Below are positions 40,536 through 49,905 of a DNA stretch of 64,000 nt, piece by piece; position 1 is the stretch's first letter; each line of letters starts with the position of its first letter. The notes under the pieces are model-generated. The model was not told where the DNA came from, did no database searches, and was given only the letters and a program-made list of their open reading frames with translations. Source of the DNA: Shewanella atlantica (GTDB lineage: Bacteria; Pseudomonadota; Gammaproteobacteria; Enterobacterales; Shewanellaceae); assembly GCF_003966265.1 (NCBI RefSeq), contig NZ_RXNV01000013.1:1-64000 (forward strand), given 5' to 3'. The position numbers and the translations under genes are program-made.

Positions 40536-40892
40536 CTAGAAACCGCGAGGTAGCTGTCCTTTTCCTGCAAGTTTCTCACGCCATAACTCTTTCGGTGTTT
40601 TACCACCGCTGGCATTAGCAGACTTGGCTTTCTTCGCCGGCGCCTTTTTGGCTGCCGCTTTAGGCTTTGTGGTTTTAGCCACAGGCTTCGCTTTAGTTTC
40701 AGTTGCTGCCTGAGGTGATGTTGCGCCGTTCATTTCGGCTAGCATGCTCTCGAGTTCACTGAAACGTAGTGACTTACCGCCATCGATTTTGTACCAGCTT
40801 CCCTTTTGCTCGATTGTTACAGCACTACCTTGCTTGTCGGCTAAGGCAGACTCTAACGCGCTGATAACCTCTTCTTTGGTCAGTTTTGACAT
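40536..40892 (-). CDS. small protein with histone H1-like Lys/Ala/Pro-rich region
   Basis: A 118-residue protein I cannot name. The N-terminal 55 residues look folded (LTKEEVISALESALAD, then WYKIDGGKSLRFSELESML). Residues about 60-95 are a low-complexity basic stretch with repeats of AKP, PKAAAKK and APAKKAK, as in histone H1 tails and some bacterial nucleoid proteins. The C-terminal 20 residues (TPKELWREKLAGKGQLPRGF) look conserved rather than disordered. DNA or RNA binding is inferred from charge alone. The gene stands alone between terminator and promoter. Confidence 0.72.
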   Translation of the reverse strand: MSKLTKEEVISALESALADKQGSAVTIEQKGSWYKIDGGKSLRFSELESMLAEMNGATSPQAATETKAKPVAKTTKPKAAAKKAPAKKAKSANASGGKTPKELWREKLAGKGQLPRGF

Positions 40893-41151
40893 AGTTATAA
40901 CCTATTTATTTTAATGTTTACCTGAAGGTTTGAGCCAATTTTATAGGTGAAACTGGTAAAAAGTCCAATTTTCACTGAAAATCTGACGTTTTCATCGATT
41001 TTATGAACATAATGCGACTAAAATCATAGCGAAGCCGGTAACGAACAGGCGATTTAGTTACCACTTAGTTTAGTTAATAATCAGCTGGACGTGAGGACTG
41101 TGTCATTATTTATACCAGTTACACTTCCAAAAAATAATCAAGGGCGTTTCA

Positions 41152-41904
41152 ATGACACGTACAGAGCTAAGCCGATATCTTTCAGAGTTACTTCAGATTT
41201 CCAACTATAAAGACTATGCCCCCAACGGATTACAGGTGGAAGGACGCTCAAAGATCGCCACAATCGTCACAGGGGTGACGGCTTGTCAGGCATTGATCGA
41301 TAGAGCTGTAGCGTTAAATGCCGATGCGATTCTCGTACATCATGGTTTTTTCTGGAAAGGGGAGCCTGAAGTCATCACGGGTATGAAGCAGCGTAGGATC
41401 AAGGCTTTACTCGCTAACGACATCAACCTTTTCGGTTACCATCTTCCGCTGGACGGCCACCCTATGTTAGGCAATAACGCCGAGCTCGGCCGTAGACTCG
41501 ATATTTTGGATGCAGAGCCGGTAGAGGGGGTCGCCCAGGGACTTATCTGGCAGGGGCGCTTGGATACGCCTATGTCTGTCGAGGCCTTCTCATCTCAGCT
41601 AAACCGTGTGTTAAACAGAGACGCGCTACACATTGGGCAAAGCAACGATGAGATTCAAAACATCGCCTGGTGCAGTGGGGGAGCTCAGGATTACATCGAT
41701 ATTGCGGCCGAACTCGGTGTCGATGCCTTTATCAGTGGTGAAGTATCGGAGCGAACCTTTCACAGTGCCATGGAGTTGGATGTCCACTATTTCGCCGCCG
41801 GGCATCATGCGACCGAGCGTTATGGAATACAGGCCCTGGGCGAGCATTTGGCGAGAGAATTTAATTTAGAGCATCACTTTGTCGATATCAATAATCCTGT
41901 TTAA
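41152..41904 (+). CDS. Nif3-like dinuclear metal-centre protein (YbgI)
   Basis: A 250-residue member of the NIF3/YbgI family, which forms toroidal hexamers with a dinuclear metal site. Metal ligands are seen in ILVHHGFFWKG and YHLPLDGHPMLGNN, and near the C terminus in FISGEVSERTFHSA and FAAGHHATERYGI. Some databases label it GTP cyclohydrolase 1 type 2 without proof. Function in this organism is unknown. Confidence 0.92.
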   Translation: MTRTELSRYLSELLQISNYKDYAPNGLQVEGRSKIATIVTGVTACQALIDRAVALNADAILVHHGFFWKGEPEVITGMKQRRIKALLANDINLFGYHLPLDGHPMLGNNAELGRRLDILDAEPVEGVAQGLIWQGRLDTPMSVEAFSSQLNRVLNRDALHIGQSNDEIQNIAWCSGGAQDYIDIAAELGVDAFISGEVSERTFHSAMELDVHYFAAGHHATERYGIQALGEHLAREFNLEHHFVDINNPV

Positions 41905-41985
41905 CCGCTTATCCCTCTTGAACTTTGACTGACACGGTTGAAGAGACAAGGATTGAAACGCGGTTTCCTGAATTAAGGAGTTGTC

Positions 41986-43116
41986 ATGAAAAGTGTTGTC
42001 ATGAAAAAGCTATCGGGTTTCTTGTTATCTTCTCTTCTGTTAGTCATTTCGGCCTGCAGCGATGCGTCGGATGAGGCTGAACCTGTGGGTCATTCCATGC
42101 TTGAGCAACAAAGGAGCGAACTAGGCGAGTTGGTTACCGCTTGGGCTGACAGGAGTGAGGTTCCCAGTGTTTTATTGAGAGTGCAGCGCGCAGACGTCAC
42201 TGTATTTGACGGGGCTTCAGGTTTTTGGTCTTTCGCTGACGATGATGACAGACCTGTTTCCGCCAATGCCTATTTTCGCTCAGCCAGCGTAGGCAAACTT
42301 TTTACCGCCGTCACCGTGTTGAAATTAGCCGAGAAGGGTAAACTCAGTCTCGATGCCCCGGTCGGTTATTACCTCGATAGTAAACTGATCTATCCACTTT
42401 TTGGTGACTATAGCGATATGGTCACCATAGGCCAACTGCTGTCCCACACCAGTGGTTTAGCCAATATTGATAATGACCCGGCTAAAAACAGCTGGATGAT
42501 GCAAAATTCAGAAAAGGAGAAACAACCACAAGAGTTATTGTCTTTTGCTGCCGAGCTTGGTCTGAAATATGAGCCGGGAAAGGGTCAGGAATATACCTCT
42601 GCAGGTTATATCTTACTGGGTCTGGTTATCGAGGCCGTCACTGAACAGGCCTATCACAGGGTCGTGCGTGAGCAGGTGTTGGCCCCTTTAAATCTTGAGA
42701 ATACCTTTGAGCAGGCTCAGGGGTGGCCAACAGAGGTTGAACTTATCCATAGTTATGCCGGCGATTATGATATGAACCAAATTCACCCGAGTATGGAATT
42801 TGCTGACGGCGGCTTTGTTACCACAACGGCGGACTTAACCCGGTTTGGTATCGCATTAGCAGAGGGGAGTTTTTTTGAGCGGCCGCAAACCTACACGGCC
42901 ATGATGACGACTCAAGGCTCGGAAGGGATAGGGTTTGGACCATTTATCGACGAAAATTCATCGGGTGAACTCATCTTCTATCACCCGGGGCATTGGGGCG
43001 TCATGTTATATGTCGATCCCGCACAACAGCTTACGATAGTCTTCAGTGTCAATCAGAGCGAAACAGATTATGCCGCTTTTCTTGAGCAAGTTTTGAAGAT
43101 AGTGAGCGCTGAGTAA
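41986..43116 (+). CDS. serine hydrolase, class C beta-lactamase family, lipoprotein
   Basis: A 376-residue protein with a lipobox (LVISAC, Cys about 24). The catalytic SxxK motif is in FRSASVGKLFTAVTV, the YxN-type tyrosine is in YTSAGYILLG, and HPGHWG stands where class C enzymes have KTG or HTG. It is probably a D,D-peptidase or esterase of the cell envelope rather than a true beta-lactamase. AAGGAG lies five bases before the ATG. It is the last gene before a convergent AraC regulator. Confidence 0.85.
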   Translation: MKSVVMKKLSGFLLSSLLLVISACSDASDEAEPVGHSMLEQQRSELGELVTAWADRSEVPSVLLRVQRADVTVFDGASGFWSFADDDDRPVSANAYFRSASVGKLFTAVTVLKLAEKGKLSLDAPVGYYLDSKLIYPLFGDYSDMVTIGQLLSHTSGLANIDNDPAKNSWMMQNSEKEKQPQELLSFAAELGLKYEPGKGQEYTSAGYILLGLVIEAVTEQAYHRVVREQVLAPLNLENTFEQAQGWPTEVELIHSYAGDYDMNQIHPSMEFADGGFVTTTADLTRFGIALAEGSFFERPQTYTAMMTTQGSEGIGFGPFIDENSSGELIFYHPGHWGVMLYVDPAQQLTIVFSVNQSETDYAAFLEQVLKIVSAE

Positions 43117-43217
43117 TATTTACTTAATGAAACTTTTCTCCTTTGAAACTTATCACTTTTAGGATAAGAGATGAGGGGGGAATGTAGATGAGAGAGAATG
43201 TAGATAAGCAGCTATGG

Positions 43218-43994
43218 TTACTCCTTTTTATTCACATAACGTTTGGGAGACTCGCCCAGTTTTTTCTTGAACATGGTGATAAACGCACTGACAGACTCAT
43301 AACCCAGCTCTTCTGAGACCTGCTGAACAGTGTAATGGCTTGATAGTCGCTGTATGGCAATAATGATATGTAATTGAGTTCTCCACCTTCCGAATGACAT
43401 CCCCGTCTCCTTTTTGATTAACCTTGTCAGGGTTCGTTCACTCATGGCGTAGCGCGAGGCCCACTGTGCCACCGTACTTCTGTCATTTGGCGCCGTCATC
43501 AATGATTCTGCTATTTTTCTTAATTTACTATTTTGAGATATCGGAAATTCCAGTTGGTTTGTAGGCATCTGAGCCAGTTCGTGTAGCAGAACCTTGACTA
43601 ACAGATCGGTGGGATCTCCAGTTTCATAACTCTGAGGCAGTTGAGCAAAATGTTTAATGAGCTCTCTTAACAGGGGGGATATAGACAAGGTGCAGCTGCG
43701 TGCAGGTAAGTCTGCCACATGAGGTGCGATAAAAAGTAGGCATAAGGAAGCATCACCGGACACCTTGTTGCTGTGGGGGAAGCCCGCTGGGATCCAGACC
43801 GCACTTTGCGGAGGTGCTATCCATATCGCATCGGATATTTCACAGGTGATGTAACCATGCAGGGCAAGGATCAGTTGACCTTTTTGATGGGTATGAACGG
43901 GGAGCTCATCGGCAGGCTTGATGTCATTTTGCCTGAGACCTACAACATCGAGAGGAGACAGATCCGGGTCAAAGTCAGCAGTATTGTTCGACAT
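43218..43994 (-). CDS. AraC-family transcriptional regulator with cupin domain
   Basis: A 258-residue regulator. The N-terminal cupin (about 25-110) contains HTHQKGQLILALHGYITCE. The two C-terminal helix-turn-helix units (about 160-255) contain SERTLTRLIKKETGMSFGRW and VSEELGYESVSAFITMFKKK. It is divergent from the MFS transporter gene, 105 bases away, and probably controls it. The inducer is unknown. Confidence 0.88.
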   Translation of the reverse strand: MSNNTADFDPDLSPLDVVGLRQNDIKPADELPVHTHQKGQLILALHGYITCEISDAIWIAPPQSAVWIPAGFPHSNKVSGDASLCLLFIAPHVADLPARSCTLSISPLLRELIKHFAQLPQSYETGDPTDLLVKVLLHELAQMPTNQLEFPISQNSKLRKIAESLMTAPNDRSTVAQWASRYAMSERTLTRLIKKETGMSFGRWRTQLHIIIAIQRLSSHYTVQQVSEELGYESVSAFITMFKKKLGESPKRYVNKKE

Positions 43995-44099
43995 AACTCA
44001 ATATATGGCAGGTTTTAGGTATTAAATGGCATTATATCTAAATTCAGCGAACGCCGAAATATTTATAGTTCCCACCTGTTTAATTCATCAGGTTCTACA

Positions 44100-45311
44100 A
44101 TGAAAAGAAGTACTCAAAGCGGATTATTGATAGCCGGAATATTACTGATCGCGGCAAATCTACGTGCACCTATCACGGGCGTCGCCCCGTTATTATCCAT
44201 GCTCAGTGAGAGTCTCCAGTTATCAACAACACAGGCGGGTTTACTGACAACCTTGCCGCTACTGGCTTTCGCGATAGTGTCACCCATAGCCTCATATCTG
44301 GCAAAAGAGTATGGTTTAGAGCCTTCGATTATGGGGGCGTTAAGCATCATTGCGTTGGGGATCTTGATCCGTTCATCGGGAAGTGTAACGGCTCTCTATT
44401 TGGGGACTGTGATTCTCGGCTGCGGTATCGCTATCGGAAATGTGTTGTTACCCAGCTTATTAAAGCGTGATTTCCCTGCCCGTATTGCAACGTTTACTGC
44501 TGTGTATGCATTGACTATGGGAGTAGGCTCCGCCATCGGCTCTGCCGTTGCTGTCCCACTGGCACAATTTCATGATAACGGCTGGGCCTTTTCGATGGGG
44601 AGTTTCATCGTGATCCCATTGCTTTCCATGGCGCTCTGGCTACCACAGATGAGAAATCACACTCAACCGTCGGAAGATACCCGGGGTCTTCCCCGTGGTG
44701 GAAAGGTATGGCGTTCGCCATTGGCGTGGCAGGTGACCTTTTTTCTCGGCTTTAATTCATTTATCTCCTACATCATAATCGGTTGGCTACCGACTATTCT
44801 TATCGATGCTGGTTACTCGGCTTCACAGGCGGGAGCAATGCATGGATTGCTGCAGCTATCAACGGCGATACCCGGCTTATTGCTAATCCCTGTGCTGGGA
44901 AGACTGAAAGATCAGCGCGGGTTAGCATTTAGCGTTTCAGCTGCCGCCATGCTATCTATATTGGGATTACTCTATCTGCCGCAACTTGCGATGTTATGGA
45001 CCGTGATATTTGGCTTCGGTGCTGGTGCGGGGTTAATTCTTGGTTTGTCTTTCATCAGTTTGCGTACGGATAACCCACACCAGGCAGCGGCGCTATCGGG
45101 TATGTCTCAGAGTGTCGGTTATCTGTTGGCGGCTACGGGACCTGCCTTGGTAGGTTCTATCTACAGTGTGACAAACAGCTGGGAGACTCCTCTTGCACTC
45201 TGCGCATCGGCTTGCGGACTCTGCGCCCTGTTCGGTCTGTATGCCGGAAGAGGTTTAACGATTAACGGCCAGCAAAGCGCCGGGAGTGAAAAGGTGATTG
45301 TGGTTAGTTAA
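44100..45311 (+). CDS. MFS transporter, CynX/NimT family
   Basis: A 403-residue inner-membrane protein with about 12 hydrophobic segments. The start IAGILLIAANLRAPITGVAP is characteristic of the cyanate/nitroimidazole (CynX/NimT/YeaN) group. A second half repeat begins near residue 210. The substrate cannot be predicted; members carry cyanate, 2-nitroimidazole or unknown compounds. The divergent AraC regulator next to it matches the nimR-nimT layout of E. coli. The 279 bases after it (45312-45590) hold no gene that I can see. Confidence 0.85.
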   Translation: MKRSTQSGLLIAGILLIAANLRAPITGVAPLLSMLSESLQLSTTQAGLLTTLPLLAFAIVSPIASYLAKEYGLEPSIMGALSIIALGILIRSSGSVTALYLGTVILGCGIAIGNVLLPSLLKRDFPARIATFTAVYALTMGVGSAIGSAVAVPLAQFHDNGWAFSMGSFIVIPLLSMALWLPQMRNHTQPSEDTRGLPRGGKVWRSPLAWQVTFFLGFNSFISYIIIGWLPTILIDAGYSASQAGAMHGLLQLSTAIPGLLLIPVLGRLKDQRGLAFSVSAAAMLSILGLLYLPQLAMLWTVIFGFGAGAGLILGLSFISLRTDNPHQAAALSGMSQSVGYLLAATGPALVGSIYSVTNSWETPLALCASACGLCALFGLYAGRGLTINGQQSAGSEKVIVVS

Positions 45312-45590
45312 TCAGCCGCTTTCATATACAGCAGGTTAACATTTTTTAGTGATAACTGCTGTTCACTTCATCTTATCGTTTGTACCTCGCTTGGTGATTA
45401 TACTGCGATGTTTTCAAGCTATTGATTTAAAGCTTAAAACGTCGCATGTCAATAGTGGCTGGCTTGATGGGATATCAATTAGGTATCTTTTATCTTATGT
45501 ATCTAAAATGTTATTTTTGATGTGAATCAAGGTAAAATCAGCGGTGTCTCTTATAGTGGGTGACAAATTATAATTAAAACAGAAGCCCAG

Positions 45591-46357
45591 ATGGAAAATA
45601 TTGCAGCAAAAAAAATCGTTACACCACTTTCTACCTTTACAGTTTCGGCAAGAGGGAAGAGCCGACTGGAGCCAATCGGCAATTTTCTGAAGACAAATTT
45701 CGCTTCACTTCCTCTGAGCCAGATTGAGAGTATCTTCGGTTTTGTCGAGCGCTCGACCCTGTATGGCGGTCGGGCCTTTCAACAACGCCAACTTTCCAAT
45801 AGCGATGTCTTACAACTGAATGAGTGGGGGATAGGGGTTAGGATCCCGATGACCAACCACTTTGCCACTCGCGATGAATATCAGCAAAACAAACGAATTT
45901 TGCAGAAGTACCATAAGCCGCTTAACTCCATTATCTGTACTAATGATGACTTAGCCCAGTGGATCCGCAATGACTTCCTGATTATGATATTGAAGCGAGT
46001 GTGATTAAAAATATTACCACCTCAAGTCAGATTGAAGATGCGTTAGCTATCTACACCACGGTGGTTTTGCCTATGGTTGCTAACGATGATGATGCGCTAT
46101 TAGACAGCATCGATGATAAGAGCAGGATAAGGCTGTTTGCCAACGCCGGATGCGCCTATACCTGTCCCGCCAGGATCTGCTATAAATCTTTTTCAAAGAT
46201 GAATAAGTTTACCGGGGATGAGTTTAAGTGCTCACAGCCGATAAAGGCCCGTGAAAGTAAGGGCATGATCGATTTTGATCTGCAGCGCCTGCGAGATAAA
46301 GGTTTTCATAAGTTCAAGTTACTACGGGCGCAAGTAGGTAATCAAACCGGGTATTAG
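45591..46357 (+). pseudogene. unknown protein broken by a one-base frameshift
   Basis: Two overlapping frames, 45591-46004 (137 residues) and 46001-46357 (118), read as one protein of about 255 residues. The first frame ends ...RNDFLIMILKRV. Read one frame over, the same DNA gives DYDIEASVIKNITTS, which runs straight into the second ORF. Inserting one C at TTCCT (45975-45979) gives NDFPDYDIE, a natural join. The second half carries CAYTCPAR, a CxxxCPxR cysteine motif somewhat like U32-related proteins. A sequencing error is as likely as a real mutation. The function is unknown. Confidence 0.7.
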
Positions 46358-46425
46358 CTTGATAGGGTGTGGCTAGAGAGTTGTCTGGGGTAGACAATGA
46401 GACTTCAGTGTCTGGCTTAGATTAA

Positions 46426-46638
46426 CTAACCACAACACTTGTTCCCTTCCTGCACAGGCGGGCACTTCACCGTACCATATGAGCAAAACACGCAGCAGTC
46501 ACCTTTAAGCGGCCTTAGCAGCGTTTTACATGACTCACACTCGTAATACCATTGACACGCATTGGTAGGCATCTCTTCGGTTTTACTATGCCCGCAGACG
46601 GGGCAGGTGATCTTAGAAACTAGCTCTATGGTCTTCAT
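46426..46638 (-). CDS. small zinc-ribbon protein of the GDCCxFCS type
   Basis: A 70-residue cysteine-rich protein. CPVC and CESC make one likely zinc ribbon, and the conserved tail GDCCVFCSYGTVKCPPVQ is a recognised feature of a small protein family often found near metal genes. It ends NKCCG. Eleven cysteines in all suggest metal binding. It lies downstream of the hydrogenase maturation genes on the same strand, behind a terminator, so a link to nickel or other metal handling is speculative. Confidence 0.75.
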   Translation of the reverse strand: MKTIELVSKITCPVCGHSKTEEMPTNACQWYYECESCKTLLRPLKGDCCVFCSYGTVKCPPVQEGNKCCG

Positions 46639-46712
46639 TTGGTGTCCTTAATGGACTCAGCGAAAGATGTACTCTATTGACAGATTAATGTTTCGAGAGG
46701 ATAAGCGGTGTG

Positions 46713-46740
46713 ATAAAAGAGGAGGGAGCCTCCTCTTTTA
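46713..46740. terminator. terminator at the end of the hydrogenase gene cluster
   Basis: Hairpin TAAAAGAGGAGGGAGCCTCC followed by TCTTTTA. It lies about 100 bases beyond the last small gene of the minus-strand hydrogenase cluster; its own symmetry would let it work both ways. Confidence 0.75.
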
Positions 46741-46841
46741 TGATCATAACAAGGGCTTCAAACATGCTTTTGAGTTTTTGTCTCGATGTTCGAAGCTCAT
46801 TGTTCATCAAATACACAAACCCTTGCCTGAAGCTTTAGTTG

Positions 46842-47009
46842 CTATTGATTTTTTTTCCAGACAAATGCACCGGCTGCAATGATCACAACGGCTACTAATG
46901 GCAATATATCAAACATATGGTGGAACATGCCGACACCCTCATGTCCTGAATGTGCCATTGCCATTGTCGGCATTGCCAGTAGTGCGATCATCGATAATAC
47001 TGTCTTCAT
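46842..47009 (-). CDS. 55-residue exported His-containing membrane protein
   Basis: Found by reading the minus strand: ATG at 47007-47009, TAG at 46842-46844, GGAG six bases before the start. The product has a signal peptide (MKTVLSMIALLAMPTMAMA), then HSGHEGVGMFHHMFD, then one membrane segment (about residues 36-51) and the tail WKKNQ. The histidine-glycine segment after cleavage recalls the first motif of HupE/UreJ nickel permeases, but only one further membrane span is present. It follows hypA by 86 bases on the same strand, so a nickel-related role in hydrogenase maturation is plausible but unproven. Confidence 0.7.
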   Translation of the reverse strand: MKTVLSMIALLAMPTMAMAHSGHEGVGMFHHMFDILPLVAVVIIAAGAFVWKKNQ

Positions 47010-47095
47010 AGGTAACTCCATTTTGTTTGTTGTAGGTTTAGTTTCAAAAGCTTTTAATCTTTAACACTTCAATTTGTTGGTATCTGTTAATAACG

Positions 47096-47443
47096 CTATT
47101 CTGTCTCGAGTTCGAGTTGCATCAATAACATCTCTTCGCCATCGGTAAGCCGTGTGTTGAAACTCTTACACTGAGGGCAGATGAGGTTTCTCTCCTCCAG
47201 TTGTGTCTGGGTGTCGCAATCACTGCAATGGATCACAAGAGGCTGGATCTGCATCTCAAGTTCGGCATTCTTGCAAATGCCATCGAGTTTAAACGTTTCG
47301 AACGCCGTTTTAAGCAGCTCGGGTTCGACACCACTCATGACGCCAATTTTTATCACGACCCGAGCAATGCTGTTAGCCCTGTTTTCGATGGCATGTTGTT
47401 CACACTGTTCAATCAAGGCGCTGACAATCGAGTACTCATGCAT
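47096..47443 (-). CDS. hypA: hydrogenase nickel-insertion protein HypA
   Basis: About 115 residues from the ATG giving MHEYS, chosen because His2 is the nickel ligand and AGGAGA lies eight bases before. An upstream ATG at 47485 would add 14 residues and destroy that site. The structural zinc site is CSDC...CPQC (about residues 74-96). HypA delivers nickel, with HypB, to the large subunit HyaB. It is the distal gene of the hyp cluster and lies 66 bases after hypE. Confidence 0.95.
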   Translation of the reverse strand: MHEYSIVSALIEQCEQHAIENRANSIARVVIKIGVMSGVEPELLKTAFETFKLDGICKNAELEMQIQPLVIHCSDCDTQTQLEERNLICPQCKSFNTRLTDGEEMLLMQLELETE

Positions 47444-47509
47444 GATTAACTTCTCCTGCATACTTGCTTGCAGAGCCAGTGACAATAGAACTGTCTATCT
47501 GATGCATGA

Positions 47510-48541
47510 TTAGCAGATCCTTGGCAGTAGTTCACCGTGAGGGAGATCCAGATAGCGATTACTTCCCCAAGGTGTTTTGATAACGACTTTGCCAATGTGT
47601 TCATCGGTCACAGTGCCTATGATGGCGGCATTTTCGCAGTGACCATAGCGTTGCATTATCTCTAATGCTCCCTCAGCGATCTCCTGAGGAAGTGCGATGA
47701 TAAATGTACCTTCGTTGGCTAAATCATGGGCCTCAAAACCATAGAGTTCGCACAAACCTTTCACTTCATCACTGATAGGGATGGCTGACTCTTCGACCTT
47801 AATACCGACATTTGAGGCCACGGCCCACTCATTCAGAACTGCGGCTAATCCACCTCGTGTTGCATCGCGCATAGCATGAATGTCAATATTTGCAGCGATA
47901 AGCTGCTCGATCACCGGCCATAAATTGGCGCAATCGCTGGTGAGATCTGATTCGAGAGAAAGTGCCTCTCTGGCCATCAAGATAGCAGCGCCATGACGTC
48001 CAATGTCTCGAGAGACCAGGATGGCATCACCTTGCTGAATATTTTTAACCGAGATCCCCTTGTGCAAAACACGTCCAACGCCTGAGGTATTGATAAACAG
48101 GCCATCGGCACAACCTTTAGGCACCACCTTAGTATCACCGCAGACGATGCGTGTGCCACTCTTAGCTAACTCGGTACGCATACTCGCGGCAATTGTCTTG
48201 AGCTTAGAAACCTCAAAACCCTCTTCGATGATGAAGCTACAGCTCAAATACTGTGGCTCTGCTCCCATCATTGCCAGATCGTTAACCGTTCCCGCGATAG
48301 CCAGTTTTCCTATATCGCCGCCGGCGAAGAAAATTGGGGCGACGGTAAACGAGTCGGTGGTAAATGCCGTCTCACCGGAAAGATTCAATAGTGCCGCATC
48401 TTCCTCGCTGTTTAAGATCGGATTATGAAATTCACTGAAGAAAATATCCTGGATCAGTGCGTTCATCTCTTTACCACCGCCACCATGGCTAAGCTGAACA
48501 GTTTTACTCTTCATTTTATTCGACACAGGTTTATTCGACAT
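47510..48541 (-). CDS. hypE: hydrogenase maturation protein HypE
   Basis: A 343-residue PurM-fold ATPase that dehydrates the carbamoyl group on its C-terminal cysteine to cyanide. The glycine-rich HGGGGKEMNALI is near the start and the protein ends in LPRIC, the required C-terminal PRxC motif. It starts two bases after the hypD stop. A second ATG nine codons in is possible. It receives the carbamoyl group from HypF. Confidence 0.96.
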   Translation of the reverse strand: MSNKPVSNKMKSKTVQLSHGGGGKEMNALIQDIFFSEFHNPILNSEEDAALLNLSGETAFTTDSFTVAPIFFAGGDIGKLAIAGTVNDLAMMGAEPQYLSCSFIIEEGFEVSKLKTIAASMRTELAKSGTRIVCGDTKVVPKGCADGLFINTSGVGRVLHKGISVKNIQQGDAILVSRDIGRHGAAILMAREALSLESDLTSDCANLWPVIEQLIAANIDIHAMRDATRGGLAAVLNEWAVASNVGIKVEESAIPISDEVKGLCELYGFEAHDLANEGTFIIALPQEIAEGALEIMQRYGHCENAAIIGTVTDEHIGKVVIKTPWGSNRYLDLPHGELLPRIC

Positions 48542-48543
48542 AG

Positions 48544-49659
48544 TTAAACTCCGTTGTAGCGGTAGTAAGCGTTACAGGCACCTTCTGAGCTGACCATACA
48601 GCTACCCAGTGGTGACTCAGGGCTGCAACCGCGTCCGAATACTTTACAATCTTTAGGATTAGCGAGTCCGCGCAGAATATCACCGCACTGACAGGCCTTA
48701 TGGTCGTCGATCTCTTTTACCGGTAACCTGTCTGCGTATATGAGTTCAGCATCCCTGTGTGCATATTGAGGACTGAGTTTCAGCGCTGACTTTGGAATTG
48801 GCCCCAGGCCGCGCCAGCGGAAATCTTCTCTTATTTCGAAGAAATGTTCGTTCTTCTCCTGAGCGGCAAGGTTTCCCTCTTCGCTCACCGCTCGGCTATA
48901 TTGCACATCGAGCTCGGCAACGCCTTGAGCCTTCTGTTTAGTGATCCTTAAGATGGATTCCATAACATCGACAGGTTCAAACCCCGATACAACGACGGGC
49001 ATATTGTAATTTTCAACGGCAGGGCGGTAGACCTTAGCGCCACTGATCACGCTGACGTGAGCTGGGCCGATAAATGCGTTGACTGTCGCCTTAGGATCCG
49101 CCATTACCGCATCCATTGCCGGTGGCACTAACACATGGTTGATGTGGAAAAGCAGGTTATCGATATTTCTCTTTTCCGCCTGTTCGAGAAGAACCGCCGT
49201 CATAGGTGTCGAGGTTTCAAAGCCTATAGCGAAGAAGATGACGGTTTTATCCGGGTTACCGGTGGCGATAGTCAGAGTATCGAGCGGGTCGTAAATTGGA
49301 CGAATATCGCAGCCTTTAGCCCTGAACTCTGCAAGACTGCCTTTTGAGCCAGGCACGCGGATCATGTCGCCTAATGTAACCAGAATGGTGTTAGGTTGAC
49401 TGGCAAGCGTTGCTGCATGGTCGATACGCTCTTTAGGCATAATACAAACCGGGCATCCCGGTCCATGGATGAACTTGATGTTGTCCGGCAAGAGCTGATT
49501 CAAACCATATTTCATGATGGTATGAGTATGTCCGCCACACACTTCCATGATGTTAATCGGTCCTGAACATTTGGCCGCTTCTATGGCGATCATATCTGCC
49601 AGTTTAGCAATGGTTTTAGGGTCTCTAAATCCTTGGTAAAGTGATTTTAATGCTAACAT
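48544..49659 (-). CDS. hypD: hydrogenase maturation protein HypD
   Basis: A 371-residue FeS protein that builds the Fe(CN)2CO unit with HypC. The conserved motifs are EVCGGHTHTIMKYG (catalytic Cys about 41), GPGCPVCIMP and IGFETSTPMTA. The C-terminal 4Fe-4S ligands lie in CQCGDILRG, FGRGCSPESPLGSCMVSSEG. The length matches the family. It lies between hypC and hypE with gaps of 2-4 bases. Confidence 0.97.
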   Translation of the reverse strand: MLALKSLYQGFRDPKTIAKLADMIAIEAAKCSGPINIMEVCGGHTHTIMKYGLNQLLPDNIKFIHGPGCPVCIMPKERIDHAATLASQPNTILVTLGDMIRVPGSKGSLAEFRAKGCDIRPIYDPLDTLTIATGNPDKTVIFFAIGFETSTPMTAVLLEQAEKRNIDNLLFHINHVLVPPAMDAVMADPKATVNAFIGPAHVSVISGAKVYRPAVENYNMPVVVSGFEPVDVMESILRITKQKAQGVAELDVQYSRAVSEEGNLAAQEKNEHFFEIREDFRWRGLGPIPKSALKLSPQYAHRDAELIYADRLPVKEIDDHKACQCGDILRGLANPKDCKVFGRGCSPESPLGSCMVSSEGACNAYYRYNGV

Positions 49660-49663
49660 TCAA

Positions 49664-49903
49664 TTACTCCGCCGCAGCCATTTTTTCGACTATTTCGTTA
49701 TAAAGCTTGATGCTCTCTAACGCATCGGCCTTATCGATTTTATTCATGACGAATCCGATGTGGATTAAGACATAATCACCAATTTCGAGAGGCTCGGGCA
49801 TCAGGTGCGCGCTAACTTTTCTCTTCACGCCCATGGTCTCGACTGTGACGCTTTGCTCCTCTTCGTGAAGCTCAACGACCTGAGAAGGAATAGATAAACA
49901 CAT
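49664..49903 (-). CDS. hypC: hydrogenase maturation chaperone HypC
   Basis: A 79-residue OB-fold chaperone starting MCLSIPSQ, with the essential Cys2. It carries the iron unit from HypD to the large subunit and holds the precursor until nickel is in. The next gene, hypD, starts four bases later. Confidence 0.96.
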   Translation of the reverse strand: MCLSIPSQVVELHEEEQSVTVETMGVKRKVSAHLMPEPLEIGDYVLIHIGFVMNKIDKADALESIKLYNEIVEKMAAAE

Positions 49904-49905
49904 GG

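Noticed and set aside
46667-46882. 71-codon plus-strand ORF near the zinc-ribbon gene
   Set aside because: It runs through a terminator hairpin and the antisense end of the 55-residue membrane protein gene.
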